From the NCBI GenBank assembly GCA_051649785.1, contig JBOFHT010000018.1:1-64000 (forward strand): a stretch of DNA of 64,000 nucleotides. The letters are read 5' to 3'. The translations under genes and the position numbers were made by a program. Origin of the DNA: JBOFHT01 sp051649785. GTDB taxonomy: Archaea > Methanobacteriota > Methanobacteria > Methanobacteriales > Methanobacteriaceae. Below the pieces are notes generated by a model, which saw only the letters and a program-made list of their open reading frames with translations, searched no databases and was not told where the DNA came from. Shown piece after piece: positions 36,621-45,711 of this stretch (its first letter is position 1; each line of letters starts with the position of its first letter).

Positions 36621-37721
36621 TTAAATATTTTCTTTCTTTAGCCCACTACTCGTAAGTAAATTTATTACTTCTTCATCACTTAAATTATAGTGATAGAATT
36701 CAGAGTAAAACTCTTGTGTTGCCTTTTTTAAGTCAATATCACTAAATTTATCAGGATAAATTACTTTAGCAGTCCATGGGATTCCAATAATAATATTAGG
36801 TCCTGGAGGATTATCAAACCACTTAAATGGTGATTGTGGTGAGAGATAAACTTCTTTATTTTTAACAGCTTTAACATTAGCCCAACTAGAGTCACTAGAA
36901 TCAGAATACACTTTTTTATAGAATTCTTCATCTGTAGTTATGATAACATCAGGATTCCAATTAAGTATTTGCTCCATTGAAACATCTACTTTGTCTACAC
37001 CTTCATTCAACTCTGTATCAGCTACATTTATTCCTCCACACAAAGTAATAAGCTGAGAATGTGAAGAACCATTAGGATAAGTCTGTAAACCTTCACTTCC
37101 TGAAGCATAATATACTTTTTTCTTCTCATTTTCTGGAATATTAGAGCTTACTCTTTCAACTGTATCTAGATATGTTTTTAAAAAATCAACAAGTTTATTA
37201 GCTTTATTTTCAGAATTTAGGGCTTTACCAACAAAAGTAATGGATTCTGCTGTATCTGAAACAAATGTATGGTCAACAGCAACTACTACTGGAATATCTC
37301 CAAACCTCGTTTGTCTTTCATTTATTTCATCTAAGTTTCTAATATCTGCGGTTCCTTCAATAATTAAATCAGGGCTTATTGAAATAAATTCTTCATAGCT
37401 ACCTTCTTGTGTTCCAAACCAGCCACCAACCACTGTTAAATTTTGATATTCTTTAGGAACATACTTTAATTCATAATCGTACCATTTATAGTTAACACCA
37501 GCTAATTTTTCAGGTGCTATCATATAAATAATAGTTGTAATGGTTGGTGTAGTAGATAAAACTTTATCAGGGCTTATAGGAATAGTTACTTGCCTAGCCG
37601 CCATATCTGTAATTGTTTTATTTCCTTCTTGTTCTGTTTCTTGTGGATTTAATGTGAACATTGCAACTAATATTATAACCACAACTACAAAACCAATAGC
37701 TAAAATAACTTTCTTATCCAT
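36621..37721 (-). CDS. ABC importer substrate-binding protein, TroA/BtuF-like (cluster 2)
   Basis: The 366-residue protein has an N-terminal membrane anchor (residues 5-25), an acidic linker, then the binding-protein fold. TDMAARQVTIPISPDKVLS, SPDLIIEGTADI, and WNPDVIITTDEEFY appear in order. The end PQSPFKWFDNPPG, GIPWTAKVIYPDKF and FYSEFYHYNLSDEE closely matches the cluster 1 protein. The N-terminal lobes, which contact ligand, are less alike. It lies 126 bases after the methyltransferase gene in the same direction. Confidence 0.88.
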   Translation of the reverse strand: MDKKVILAIGFVVVVIILVAMFTLNPQETEQEGNKTITDMAARQVTIPISPDKVLSTTPTITTIIYMIAPEKLAGVNYKWYDYELKYVPKEYQNLTVVGGWFGTQEGSYEEFISISPDLIIEGTADIRNLDEINERQTRFGDIPVVVAVDHTFVSDTAESITFVGKALNSENKANKLVDFLKTYLDTVERVSSNIPENEKKKVYYASGSEGLQTYPNGSSHSQLITLCGGINVADTELNEGVDKVDVSMEQILNWNPDVIITTDEEFYKKVYSDSSDSSWANVKAVKNKEVYLSPQSPFKWFDNPPGPNIIIGIPWTAKVIYPDKFSDIDLKKATQEFYSEFYHYNLSDEEVINLLTSSGLKKENI

Positions 37722-37847
37722 TTTCTCACTTAATAATATTTATATTATTATCACTACTGTTACTATTTTACTGGCACTTTTATTACTATTACTTACTGTT
37801 ATCATCACTATTACTCGGCTAATAATTACTAATTTAACTTAACAGGT

Positions 37848-38963
37848 CTAACAGACAGAACAGGAATTCTTTTTAACTTTTTTAGAACCAATTGTTCTGA
37901 TTTCACTACTATAATATTCGTCCTTATCATCACATCTATCTGGTTTTTGATTATGTTTGTGTTGGTTATGATGTTTGGAGTTATGTTTTTTATCATCTAT
38001 TGAGCAAGTATCATCTTTACAGTTTCCTTTACTGTGTTTATCATACCTATTATTTCTATCATTATCATTTTTATCTCCACAACTACCTTTGTGATGTTTT
38101 TTCGGATGATTATGCTTATGATGTTTTTCACTATCACAGTCACATCTATTTTTATCCCACCAAACCATAACCCAATCTGGTTTTTCAAAAGGATTAACAA
38201 GTGTGTCATCTTCTGTTTCCTCTAAATTTTCATTGAAATATTTAATAACCTTTTCTTTTTCTTCTTCACTAAATTCTCCCATTTTCCATTCTAATCTTTC
38301 TATAGCTTCATCTGTATCATCATATTCATGTAACGAGCTACAATTTAGATTTAATACATTAGCATATATTTTCAATTCTTCTAGCATATTATAGACAAAA
38401 GAATGTGATGGATGCTTAATATATTCTCGATTTAAAAGTCCATAGATCTCTTCTTTAAATTCGTTTTTTTGAGGACCAAATAATGTAAGGTAAACTCCTT
38501 TTTCAGCTATTTCATCAAAAACCTTTAAACGTTCTTTAATTTCCCTTATTCCATTTACAGAACGTGAAGCTAAAATAATATCATGTTTTCCAACATCTTT
38601 AACATTTATATCAGTTAAATCAGCATGGATATAATCAATATTGTAAATCCTTCTTTCTTCAGCTTCTTCTCTAAGTAATTTAAGCATTTCAATTGAAGAA
38701 TCTAATGCAGTTACTCTTTTAAACTTTTCAGCTAATTTAAGTGTAACACTTCCTTCTCCACAACCTAAATCTAATATTGTCATATTGGGATGTGTTTTAA
38801 TAGCCTTTACTAATTTGTTAGGATAATCATCTTTACTAACCCAGTCTCTGAATTTAGATGCAGCCCCATCCCATTTTTTTCCCTTAGTTTTTGGGGATTT
38901 ATCAAATTCTTCAATCCATTTTTTTTCCCAGTCAATTTCATAATTGTTTTGTTTTTTTGTCAT
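37848..38963 (-). CDS. SAM methyltransferase with His/Cys-rich metal-binding-like tail
   Basis: About 371 residues long. The first 180 form a class I SAM-dependent methyltransferase, with motif I TILDLGCGEGSVTLKLA and VTALDSSIEMLKLLREEA. After a middle part comes WDKNRCDCDSEKHHKHNHP, then a tail of about 100 residues with about 12 His and eight Cys, ending NSCSVC. Such tails bind nickel, cobalt or zinc in metal chaperones. The gene is first in the operon of the cluster 2 importer. The ATG at 38963 is preceded by GGTGATTT, and is preferred over an upstream TTG at 38975 that overlaps this ribosome site. The substrate is unknown; metallophore or corrinoid modification and metal storage are possible. 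Confidence 0.78.
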   Translation of the reverse strand: MTKKQNNYEIDWEKKWIEEFDKSPKTKGKKWDGAASKFRDWVSKDDYPNKLVKAIKTHPNMTILDLGCGEGSVTLKLAEKFKRVTALDSSIEMLKLLREEAEERRIYNIDYIHADLTDINVKDVGKHDIILASRSVNGIREIKERLKVFDEIAEKGVYLTLFGPQKNEFKEEIYGLLNREYIKHPSHSFVYNMLEELKIYANVLNLNCSSLHEYDDTDEAIERLEWKMGEFSEEEKEKVIKYFNENLEETEDDTLVNPFEKPDWVMVWWDKNRCDCDSEKHHKHNHPKKHHKGSCGDKNDNDRNNRYDKHSKGNCKDDTCSIDDKKHNSKHHNQHKHNQKPDRCDDKDEYYSSEIRTIGSKKVKKNSCSVC

Positions 38964-38975
38964 ATAAATCACCAA

Positions 38976-39618
38976 TTAATTAACAATTATAATCATTATA
39001 CTATTAAAAATCAATATACTCAAAAAATTAAGATATTCATATATTAGGTTTTTATGTATCGATTTGTAATTTCTTTATTATAGCTTTTATTAATATATAA
39101 TATTTATATAGTTAATTAATATATAATTCCTCATTCCAAATTCATATAATTTATCTAAAATCTAGAAAATAATAATTAATTAAATAAATATAAATAATAG
39201 CTTTAAAAGTGTTATAATGGAGTTTTAATAGTATTATACTCATTTTATAATTTCTTATAATTTTTATAATTAGGTATAATAATATTTTATTGTATAATAA
39301 TAGTTATTCTATATAAAATTCTATATAAACTATTTATTTAATGTACTTAAATAATTTTGCATATATTAATATCGAAATGTATTTATATTAATATCGAAAT
39401 ATATTATTATATAATATCAATTTATCATATTGATCATCATCACAATTCCTATTAATAATATAAATTAATAATTTATTAAAATTACTCATGATTGTAATTA
39501 TATTATAATATATTATACAAATGTTTTAATTGATTATATCTAGAAAATATCTTAAAAAAACTTCTATTTGTTAATATGCATCATTTATTACTATAACTGG
39601 TTTAAGGAGGGCTTATAA
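38976..39618. other. Divergent control region of cluster 2
   Basis: It separates the methyltransferase/importer operon from the second surface protein/ExbB/DUF2149 operon. The sequence TTAATATCGAAAT occurs twice in tandem at about 39366-39378 and 39389-39401. GTATCGATTTG lies at about 39056, toward the methyltransferase. No gene is visible. The strong ribosome site AAGGAGG at 39604-39610 serves the surface protein gene. Confidence 0.5.
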
Positions 39619-39619
39619 A
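39604..39619 (+). promoter_or_regulatory. Ribosome binding site that points to an ATT start
   Basis: AAGGAGG at 39604-39610 is a strong match to the 16S rRNA tail. Eight bases later comes ATT at 39619, directly after an in-frame TAA. The next possible start, TTG at 39646, is 35 bases away, too far for this site. Confidence 0.65.
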
Positions 39620-41625
39620 TTAGAAAATTTGGATTTAAAAGAGTTTTGGTTATTTCAACAGTAATAATACTATTCTTTTTGCTTATTAGTGGAACATCAG
39701 CAGAAAATTCAATTGATGGGATTAATTCTAATTTGGCTGATGATATCTTAAATAATAATGATAATATTAATGATATTACTAAAAATAATAATATAAGTAC
39801 TGACATAATAGTAGACTTAAGAAATGAATCTAATAATGTAAATGGTGATGTAGGTAGTAATAAGACTATTAATACAGCTATTAATACCTCTAATAATACA
39901 AATAATACAGTTACGGGGGATAATGGGAATGAAATCAATTATAATGCCTGTATTAGTAGTATATTTTCCACTTCGACTTATACCTATGAAAGGGTATATG
40001 TAATTATGGCTGCCGCCACAACTACTTCTAAAACTATTAATATTCAAGAAGCTAGCTATTATGGGGCTAATTTTAATCCCGGAATTCAAAATATTATTAA
40101 TTCTGCAAATAATGGGGATACAATAAAATTTTTAGGAAAAAATTATAATGGGCTTTATTTAATAATAAACAAGGCATTAAATATTATTTCTACTGTAGGA
40201 ACTACAATAACTGCATCAGGAAATAATATTATTTTTACTATAACTGCTTCAGGAGCAGGAACTACTATTTCCGGATTTAATTTAATATCGAACAATAACA
40301 ATGCAATATTATTAGATAAAACTTCAAAAGTTGTAATTAAAAATAATAATATATCCTCTTCAAGTAGTTCACTAAGTGTTACGGCTATTGGAATCAAATT
40401 TAACCAGTCAGCTAATTGTAATATCACTAATAATATTATAAAGAACTTATATAATGGAATTTCAGTATATGATAGTGATAAAATATTAATTAGTGCTAAT
40501 GAAATTAAGGGTAATGATAACTTTGGTCTGTATCTCTATAATGTAAGGAACTCAGTTATACGGAATAATACAATAACTGATAATCATAATGTTGGAATCA
40601 ATACAGAAGGGACTATAACTACAGTTTCCATTATTGGGAATACAATTAAAAAGAATGGGAATGGTATAAGAATAAACTCTGTTACAAATTTGCTTAAAGT
40701 AACTGAAAATACTATTATTGGAAATGTTGCTCGAAGTACTAATCATCCTTCTGATTATGATACTGGCTATGGGATTCTTTTTGGGAAAGATTATACTCCC
40801 GGTGGTTCTAATCCTTTAGATATCTCTATTAATGCAATATATGATAATTCTAAAATGGAAGTTTATTTTAAAGAAGCTTCTTATGACATGGTATACATAG
40901 GTGCAAATTGGTACGGGAGTAGTAATGTGGCTAATTTGTGTGGGCAGGTTTCTACTTCTTTAATAACTTCAAAACTACTAAAAGATGGAGCTGGAAGGTA
41001 TTATATTGGATTTTTTATTGGGGATACATTAGTAACTAATATTCCTTCAATTCAAGTAACATTTAAGCTTAATAATGGTGAAACAATAGTTGTTAATTCT
41101 TTAAATGGAATAGCTAAAGTAGACTATAATGAATTATTAAAAGGACTAATAAATCAAGATAATTTAGTTTCTGCAAAAGTAGGTTATGATTCTCTTAAAA
41201 AGACACTATCTTCTCAAGAATTAATTGATGATTATGATAATGAAAGAAATAATCAAGGATCTGGTGGAGAATCAGCTGGAAATGGGAGTGGTAATGGTAA
41301 CGGAGATGGTAATTTGACTGGTTCAGGAGGTAATGGTAACGGGGGTAGTGGTACAGGAGATAGTGGGAATATGGGAAATTTAATTAATACAATTGCCACA
41401 GCCATTAGTTCGTCTATGAGTAGTGTTGGGTCATCTTCAGCAGACATTATCCCTTCCAAATCTTCTCAATATCAAGAAATATTAATTGATGATAATACAG
41501 AGTTTGAAAACTCATCTATGGCAGTTTATATTATTTCAATAATAAGCATTTTCACAGTAGTTCTTTATTATAGGCAGGATTTTACTAAAATACTTACTAA
41601 ATTAATTCATAGGACTATTTTGTAG
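39619..41625 (+). CDS. Anchored beta-helix surface protein (cluster 2, ExbB/DUF2149-linked), probable ATT start
   Basis: About 668 residues. With the ATT start, the protein opens RKFGFKRVLVISTVIILFF, a normal signal peptide with basic n-region, ending near GTSAEN. With the TTG at 39646 that basic region would be lost. An Asn-rich segment follows, then a right-handed beta-helix domain at about 150-430 (for example NNTITDNHNVGINTEG), including a NWYGSSNVANLCG stretch found in other adhesins here. A Gly/Asn/Ser-rich linker runs from about 540 to 600, and a C-terminal transmembrane helix (SMAVYIISIISIFTVVLYY) ends in a basic tail. Unlike the other adhesins in this window, only this one and the protein at 22826 have C-terminal anchors, and both sit with ExbB/DUF2149. 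Confidence 0.78.
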   Translation: MRKFGFKRVLVISTVIILFFLLISGTSAENSIDGINSNLADDILNNNDNINDITKNNNISTDIIVDLRNESNNVNGDVGSNKTINTAINTSNNTNNTVTGDNGNEINYNACISSIFSTSTYTYERVYVIMAAATTTSKTINIQEASYYGANFNPGIQNIINSANNGDTIKFLGKNYNGLYLIINKALNIISTVGTTITASGNNIIFTITASGAGTTISGFNLISNNNNAILLDKTSKVVIKNNNISSSSSSLSVTAIGIKFNQSANCNITNNIIKNLYNGISVYDSDKILISANEIKGNDNFGLYLYNVRNSVIRNNTITDNHNVGINTEGTITTVSIIGNTIKKNGNGIRINSVTNLLKVTENTIIGNVARSTNHPSDYDTGYGILFGKDYTPGGSNPLDISINAIYDNSKMEVYFKEASYDMVYIGANWYGSSNVANLCGQVSTSLITSKLLKDGAGRYYIGFFIGDTLVTNIPSIQVTFKLNNGETIVVNSLNGIAKVDYNELLKGLINQDNLVSAKVGYDSLKKTLSSQELIDDYDNERNNQGSGGESAGNGSGNGNGDGNLTGSGGNGNGGSGTGDSGNMGNLINTIATAISSSMSSVGSSSADIIPSKSSQYQEILIDDNTEFENSSMAVYIISIISIFTVVLYYRQDFTKILTKLIHRTIL

Positions 41626-41638
41626 AGGATTATGTATA

Positions 41639-42406
41639 TTGGATTATATTTTAATTGATACTATGATTGGTTCAATAATTCAATTTTTACTAATATCCTT
41701 AATTGTACTAATACTTTTAAATATTGGTACATATGTATTAATAAAAATCAACAAAATAGTATTTATAATACTATTGGCAATATATTCAGTAGCTATTATT
41801 TTAATAACGGAATATTATGTATTACTATTAAATAATTTCATATATTTTAACTTGGATATACTAATATTAGTATTTTCATTAATAATTTTAATATTCAGTT
41901 CAATCAAGATTATAATTTCAAAAAATAGTCTAAATAGTGTGAAAAAGAATATAGCTATTAATTGTTATAGAATATTAGAATCTATTGAACTATTTTTGTT
42001 TATAGCCTACGAAATATTTTTAATTTATTATATTATAATTAATAGGCAAGTTTTAAACTACTTATCCTTTGAAATAGTATTATTATCAATATTTGGAGGA
42101 TTAACTCTTATTATAATACTATTTGCAATAATAAGATATGCAACAATAAAACATACAATAATAAAACATTATAATTATTATAATCTGAGACAAAACCAGG
42201 TCCCTAAATTTGACTTTCTTAGTGATTTCAGAATTGTTTCAACTATTTACTTTGTTTTAGTCGGAACTGTCTTAATAAACATTGATTCAATAGAATCTAT
42301 ACAAATGGAAGCATTTAGCTTCAGTTTTCCTTTTGAATTGATTATAGTATTATTATTAGTATTTTCTATAGGATTTTACTTAACAAAAAAAGGTAAAATT
42401 ATTTAA
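41639..42406 (+). CDS. Polytopic membrane protein of unknown function (cluster 2)
   Basis: The 255-residue protein has about seven hydrophobic segments (starting near 12, 38, 68, 105, 138, 200 and 232), with a hydrophilic loop around 165-190. The sequence is rich in Ile and Leu and has no recognised motif. The start is TTG, nine bases after AGAGGA; an ATG at 41632 is in another frame and closes at once. It stands between the surface protein and the ExbB-like gene, so is likely part of the same machine. Cluster 1 has no counterpart. A relation to DUF2162-type predicted transporters of methanogens is possible but not shown. Confidence 0.65.
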   Translation: MDYILIDTMIGSIIQFLLISLIVLILLNIGTYVLIKINKIVFIILLAIYSVAIILITEYYVLLLNNFIYFNLDILILVFSLIILIFSSIKIIISKNSLNSVKKNIAINCYRILESIELFLFIAYEIFLIYYIIINRQVLNYLSFEIVLLSIFGGLTLIIILFAIIRYATIKHTIIKHYNYYNLRQNQVPKFDFLSDFRIVSTIYFVLVGTVLINIDSIESIQMEAFSFSFPFELIIVLLLVFSIGFYLTKKGKII

Positions 42407-42467
42407 TTTGTATTAGTAATTAAATTATTATTAAGTTATCATTCAATTTATTTAATAGGGGGATAAT

Positions 42468-43106
42468 ATGACAATTCCTGGAAGTGAGATATTAACGAGT
42501 ATTATACACATTGTATCTACAAGTTTACTTGTTCCCGTTGTAATTTTACTTATAATTTTTGTAATATATTCTATTTTAAGTTTTGGTGGTTTTGTTTCTG
42601 AAAGGCTTAAAAGAAAACCATTTAAAATAGATGAAATTGAAGGATTACTTAGAAACTTTAATAATTCAAGTAATTATCAAGAAATAGAGTCTTATATAAA
42701 AGAAACAAGATTAAATGAAGTTGAAATTAATATACTTTTAAAAATAGTAGAAAATCATAATTTAGGAAATAGATCACGAGAATCTTTTGCAACAAAGCTT
42801 ATTGAAGAACAAGAGTTAGCTTATAGTAAGATTGTTAAAAAAACAGATATTTTAATTAGATTAGGTCCGATATTAGGATTACTGGGAACTTTAATTCCAT
42901 TAGGTCCTGGATTAGCTGCTTTAGGAACTGGTGATATAGTTACACTTTCACAATCACTTATTATAGCTTTTGATACAACTGTAACTGGCTTAGCTACAGG
43001 TTCAGTAGGTTTTATAATATCTAAATATAGGAAACAATGGTATGCTGAAGATTTATCTACTTTAGAAACAATAGCAAATTCTTTATTAGAGGTTTTAGAG
43101 AAGTAG
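42468..43106 (+). CDS. MotA/TolQ/ExbB-family proton-channel-like protein (cluster 2)
   Basis: The 212-residue protein has three membrane helices (about 18-42, 128-150, 160-185), with the family core LGPILGLLGTLIPLGPGLAA and AFDTTVTGLATGSVGFIISKY. It is shorter than the cluster 1 paralogue because the cytoplasmic stretch after the first helix lacks the Asn/Ser-rich part. GGGGGATAAT precedes the ATG. With the DUF2149 protein encoded next, it probably forms an ExbB-ExbD-like ion-driven complex. Confidence 0.87.
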   Translation: MTIPGSEILTSIIHIVSTSLLVPVVILLIIFVIYSILSFGGFVSERLKRKPFKIDEIEGLLRNFNNSSNYQEIESYIKETRLNEVEINILLKIVENHNLGNRSRESFATKLIEEQELAYSKIVKKTDILIRLGPILGLLGTLIPLGPGLAALGTGDIVTLSQSLIIAFDTTVTGLATGSVGFIISKYRKQWYAEDLSTLETIANSLLEVLEK

Positions 43107-43159
43107 AAGTAGTTAATTAAAAAAGATTTAATACTTTAATACTTAATGGATTGGACAAA

Positions 43160-43462
43160 ATGATAAAACGAAAAAAACGCTTTTTGGAAACTGAAGATGA
43201 TGATCCAAGTGCAGGATTAGTTAATTTAACAGATGTAATGTTAGTTTTGGCTGTAGGGTTCTTAATTTTTGGTGTTTTGTCTTTAGGGGATGAAAACTTA
43301 ATTTCTGATTCTCAGGGGGCAAGTGAAAATTCTGTTTCTGTTAAAACTGGTGAAATGATAAACAATACTACATCTAATACTACAGGTGCTGGAGATGGAT
43401 TCCAAGAAATGGGTACAGTTTATAAAGATCCTCAAACAGGAAAACTTATTTTAGTAAAATGA
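43160..43462 (+). CDS. DUF2149 protein, ExbD-like partner (cluster 2)
   Basis: The 100-residue protein begins MIKRKKRFLE and has one membrane helix, VNLTDVMLVLAVGFLIFGV. Its Asp-Val-Met-Leu-Val order is the same as in ExbD proteins. It ends in GTVYKDPQTGKLI, matching the paralogue at 24669. The ATG at 43160 aligns with the start of that paralogue and is preferred over the TTG at 43151. A 12-bp hairpin shortly downstream separates it from the convergent adhesin gene. Confidence 0.82.
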   Translation: MIKRKKRFLETEDDDPSAGLVNLTDVMLVLAVGFLIFGVLSLGDENLISDSQGASENSVSVKTGEMINNTTSNTTGAGDGFQEMGTVYKDPQTGKLILVK

Positions 43463-43532
43463 TTTTTAGTAAATGATTCAACCCAATATATTAAAATATT
43501 AAAAATAATATTAAAAATAATAATTAAATTAA

Positions 43533-43570
43533 AGTATAGTTGGCTCAAATTGAAAAATGCCTACTATACT
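43533..43570. terminator. Hairpin between convergent DUF2149 and adhesin genes
   Basis: AGTATAGTTGGC (43533-43544) pairs with GCCTACTATACT (43559-43570), 12 bp with one mismatch and a 14-base loop. A/T-rich sequence lies on both sides, so it may serve both strands. Confidence 0.6.
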
Positions 43571-43662
43571 ATTTTAATATAATATACTCCAATATATAAT
43601 TCAATAAAAAATATTCTTTATTTAAAAATATCCTTAATAGCTAATAATTAACCTTTTAATGC

Positions 43663-45612
43663 TTAGTAAACAGTTAATACAACAGTTTTAACTTTTTTAT
43701 TATTAATATATAATGGAATTGAAAATTTACCTTTTTTATTAGCTTTTATTTTCATTGTTAAAGTAATTGTTTTTCCTTTAGCTACATTTATTTTCCATTT
43801 TGAACCAGATTTATATTTAGGGGACATACTTTCTGATTTTAATCCATTTGGTAATTTATTATAAATAGTTAACTTATTAGAGTTATCTAAACCATTATTA
43901 TTAATTTTAACATTTATTTGGACTGAACCTCCTTTTTTTACTGACTTTTTGTTGATTTTTTGGCTTTGACTAATCTTAACATTTTTTTTAACAGTAATGA
44001 TAATTTTATTGGACTTTGAATTAATATTTTCATAGACATTATTATTTAAACCAGTTGCTGAAGCACTAGACATTGCTAATACTTTTCCTGACTTTGAAAC
44101 TGTAGCTATTATGATTATGGTGCCTGTTTCACCTCTATTCAATATATTAATATTCCATAAACCTGTTTTTGAATTATAAGTTCCTTTTGTTGTAACTACG
44201 GTGTATGATTTAAACCCTGAAGGTAAAATATCTTTAATATTTACATTATTAGCTACTATGGAACCATTATTAGTAACTAATACTTTAAAGGTTACTTTAT
44301 CTCCATTAGTGATTGAAGTCTTATCAACAGATTCAACAACTTTAAGAGAAGATGTTGGATCAGTCGCTTCAATAAGTGAGCTAATTCTTGCATTTCCTGA
44401 GCTTGCAGAAACAGTATAATCACATTTAGGATTAAAACTATAATTAATAGTCAGAGTTCCGCTTTTTGATAATAATGACATTTGGCTTCCACCATCTAAT
44501 GTGAGACTAATAGGTATTTTAGCTAATTCTGTAGCTATAGTTGTCCCATCTAAAAATACCACTTGGTAATTATTCTGATTTTTTATGATAGACATTGTTA
44601 TTAATGGAACATCTTGTTTATTTACAATACAAGCACATAAATTAGCTAATTCAACTGAGTTAGAACCATACCAATTAGCATAATCTATTGTGACATTTAA
44701 AGATGTTGTTAATGGTTTAATATTTCTTCTTGCATTATCATAAATAGCATTATATTTTATTATGGAAACATCTTCTCGGTCTATAATTTTGTAGTTAGAA
44801 CCAAATAAAATACCATTTCCAGATACAGAATTTGTAGAACTTATAATATTACCAACAATCCAGTTTCCTTTAATTATATTATGTGATGTACTTGTATTTA
44901 GATGTATTCCATTAGTATTAGTTGAAATATTATTATTTAGAATATTAATATACTTAGAACTTTCAATGATTAATATTCCTTCTAAAGAGTTTTTAGTTAT
45001 TGTATTATTAAGTAAAGTGATATGCTCTGAATTTTCCAAACCTATTCCTAATGCATTATTAGCTATAAAGGAATTCAGAATCGTAACCTCTTTAGCACCA
45101 TAAAATAATATTCCATACTCTGAAGATCCTGATATCTTTACATTAGCTATTTTGATATCTGTTCCTTCAATTAATATTCCATTTTTAACATTAGTAACAA
45201 TATTTATATTTGTAAGAGTACTACCCGAACCACCTTCATTAAAATAAAAAACAGAACCATTATTTTTATTTAAACAACAAGAACTAGCATCTTTATATCC
45301 ACTAAGTGTAGCATTATTACCTTTAATTGTTAAATTTTTACTTATCTCTATTGACATATTGTTATAGTTTTTTCCTGTGAAATTTAATGTATCCCCATCA
45401 TTAGCAGTATACTTTATTATATTTTGTATTGTATCTGTATCCATATCTTCATTAATATTAAGCACTGATTCAGCTCCTGATACAGTAGATACTCCTAAAT
45501 TAATTAGGAATAAAATAGAAAATAATAAAAATATCTTCAGTATTTTACTATTTCTAATCTTGATGGAATTATAATTCACACTGTACTTTTCGATCTTTGT
45601 TTTATTATTCAT
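43663..45612 (-). CDS. Adhesin-like protein 1 of tandem trio: beta-helix, DUF11, shared C-terminal module
   Basis: The 649-residue protein has a signal sequence (about 25-47, ending STVSGAE). The lead-in is MDTDTIQNIIKYTANDGDTL. A beta-helix domain at about 70-280 has motifs such as NTITKNSLEGILI, followed by DYANWYGSNSVELANLC. A DUF11-like repeat lies at about 415-525 (VTNNGSIVANNVNIKDILP). A C-terminal domain ends KANKKGKFSIPLYINNKKV, alike in all three neighbours. No membrane anchor is seen at the end. Its leader has the ribosome site GGGGTG. Likely a secreted cell-surface adhesin. Confidence 0.83.
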   Translation of the reverse strand: MNNKTKIEKYSVNYNSIKIRNSKILKIFLLFSILFLINLGVSTVSGAESVLNINEDMDTDTIQNIIKYTANDGDTLNFTGKNYNNMSIEISKNLTIKGNNATLSGYKDASSCCLNKNNGSVFYFNEGGSGSTLTNINIVTNVKNGILIEGTDIKIANVKISGSSEYGILFYGAKEVTILNSFIANNALGIGLENSEHITLLNNTITKNSLEGILIIESSKYINILNNNISTNTNGIHLNTSTSHNIIKGNWIVGNIISSTNSVSGNGILFGSNYKIIDREDVSIIKYNAIYDNARRNIKPLTTSLNVTIDYANWYGSNSVELANLCACIVNKQDVPLITMSIIKNQNNYQVVFLDGTTIATELAKIPISLTLDGGSQMSLLSKSGTLTINYSFNPKCDYTVSASSGNARISSLIEATDPTSSLKVVESVDKTSITNGDKVTFKVLVTNNGSIVANNVNIKDILPSGFKSYTVVTTKGTYNSKTGLWNINILNRGETGTIIIIATVSKSGKVLAMSSASATGLNNNVYENINSKSNKIIITVKKNVKISQSQKINKKSVKKGGSVQINVKINNNGLDNSNKLTIYNKLPNGLKSESMSPKYKSGSKWKINVAKGKTITLTMKIKANKKGKFSIPLYINNKKVKTVVLTVY

Positions 45613-45711
45613 TTAAAACACCCCTATAATTAAAAAATCATGTATTACTCATAACACATATTAAATATATAATTAAGTAACGATTAATCAATCATATGCT
45701 TTGATTATTAA

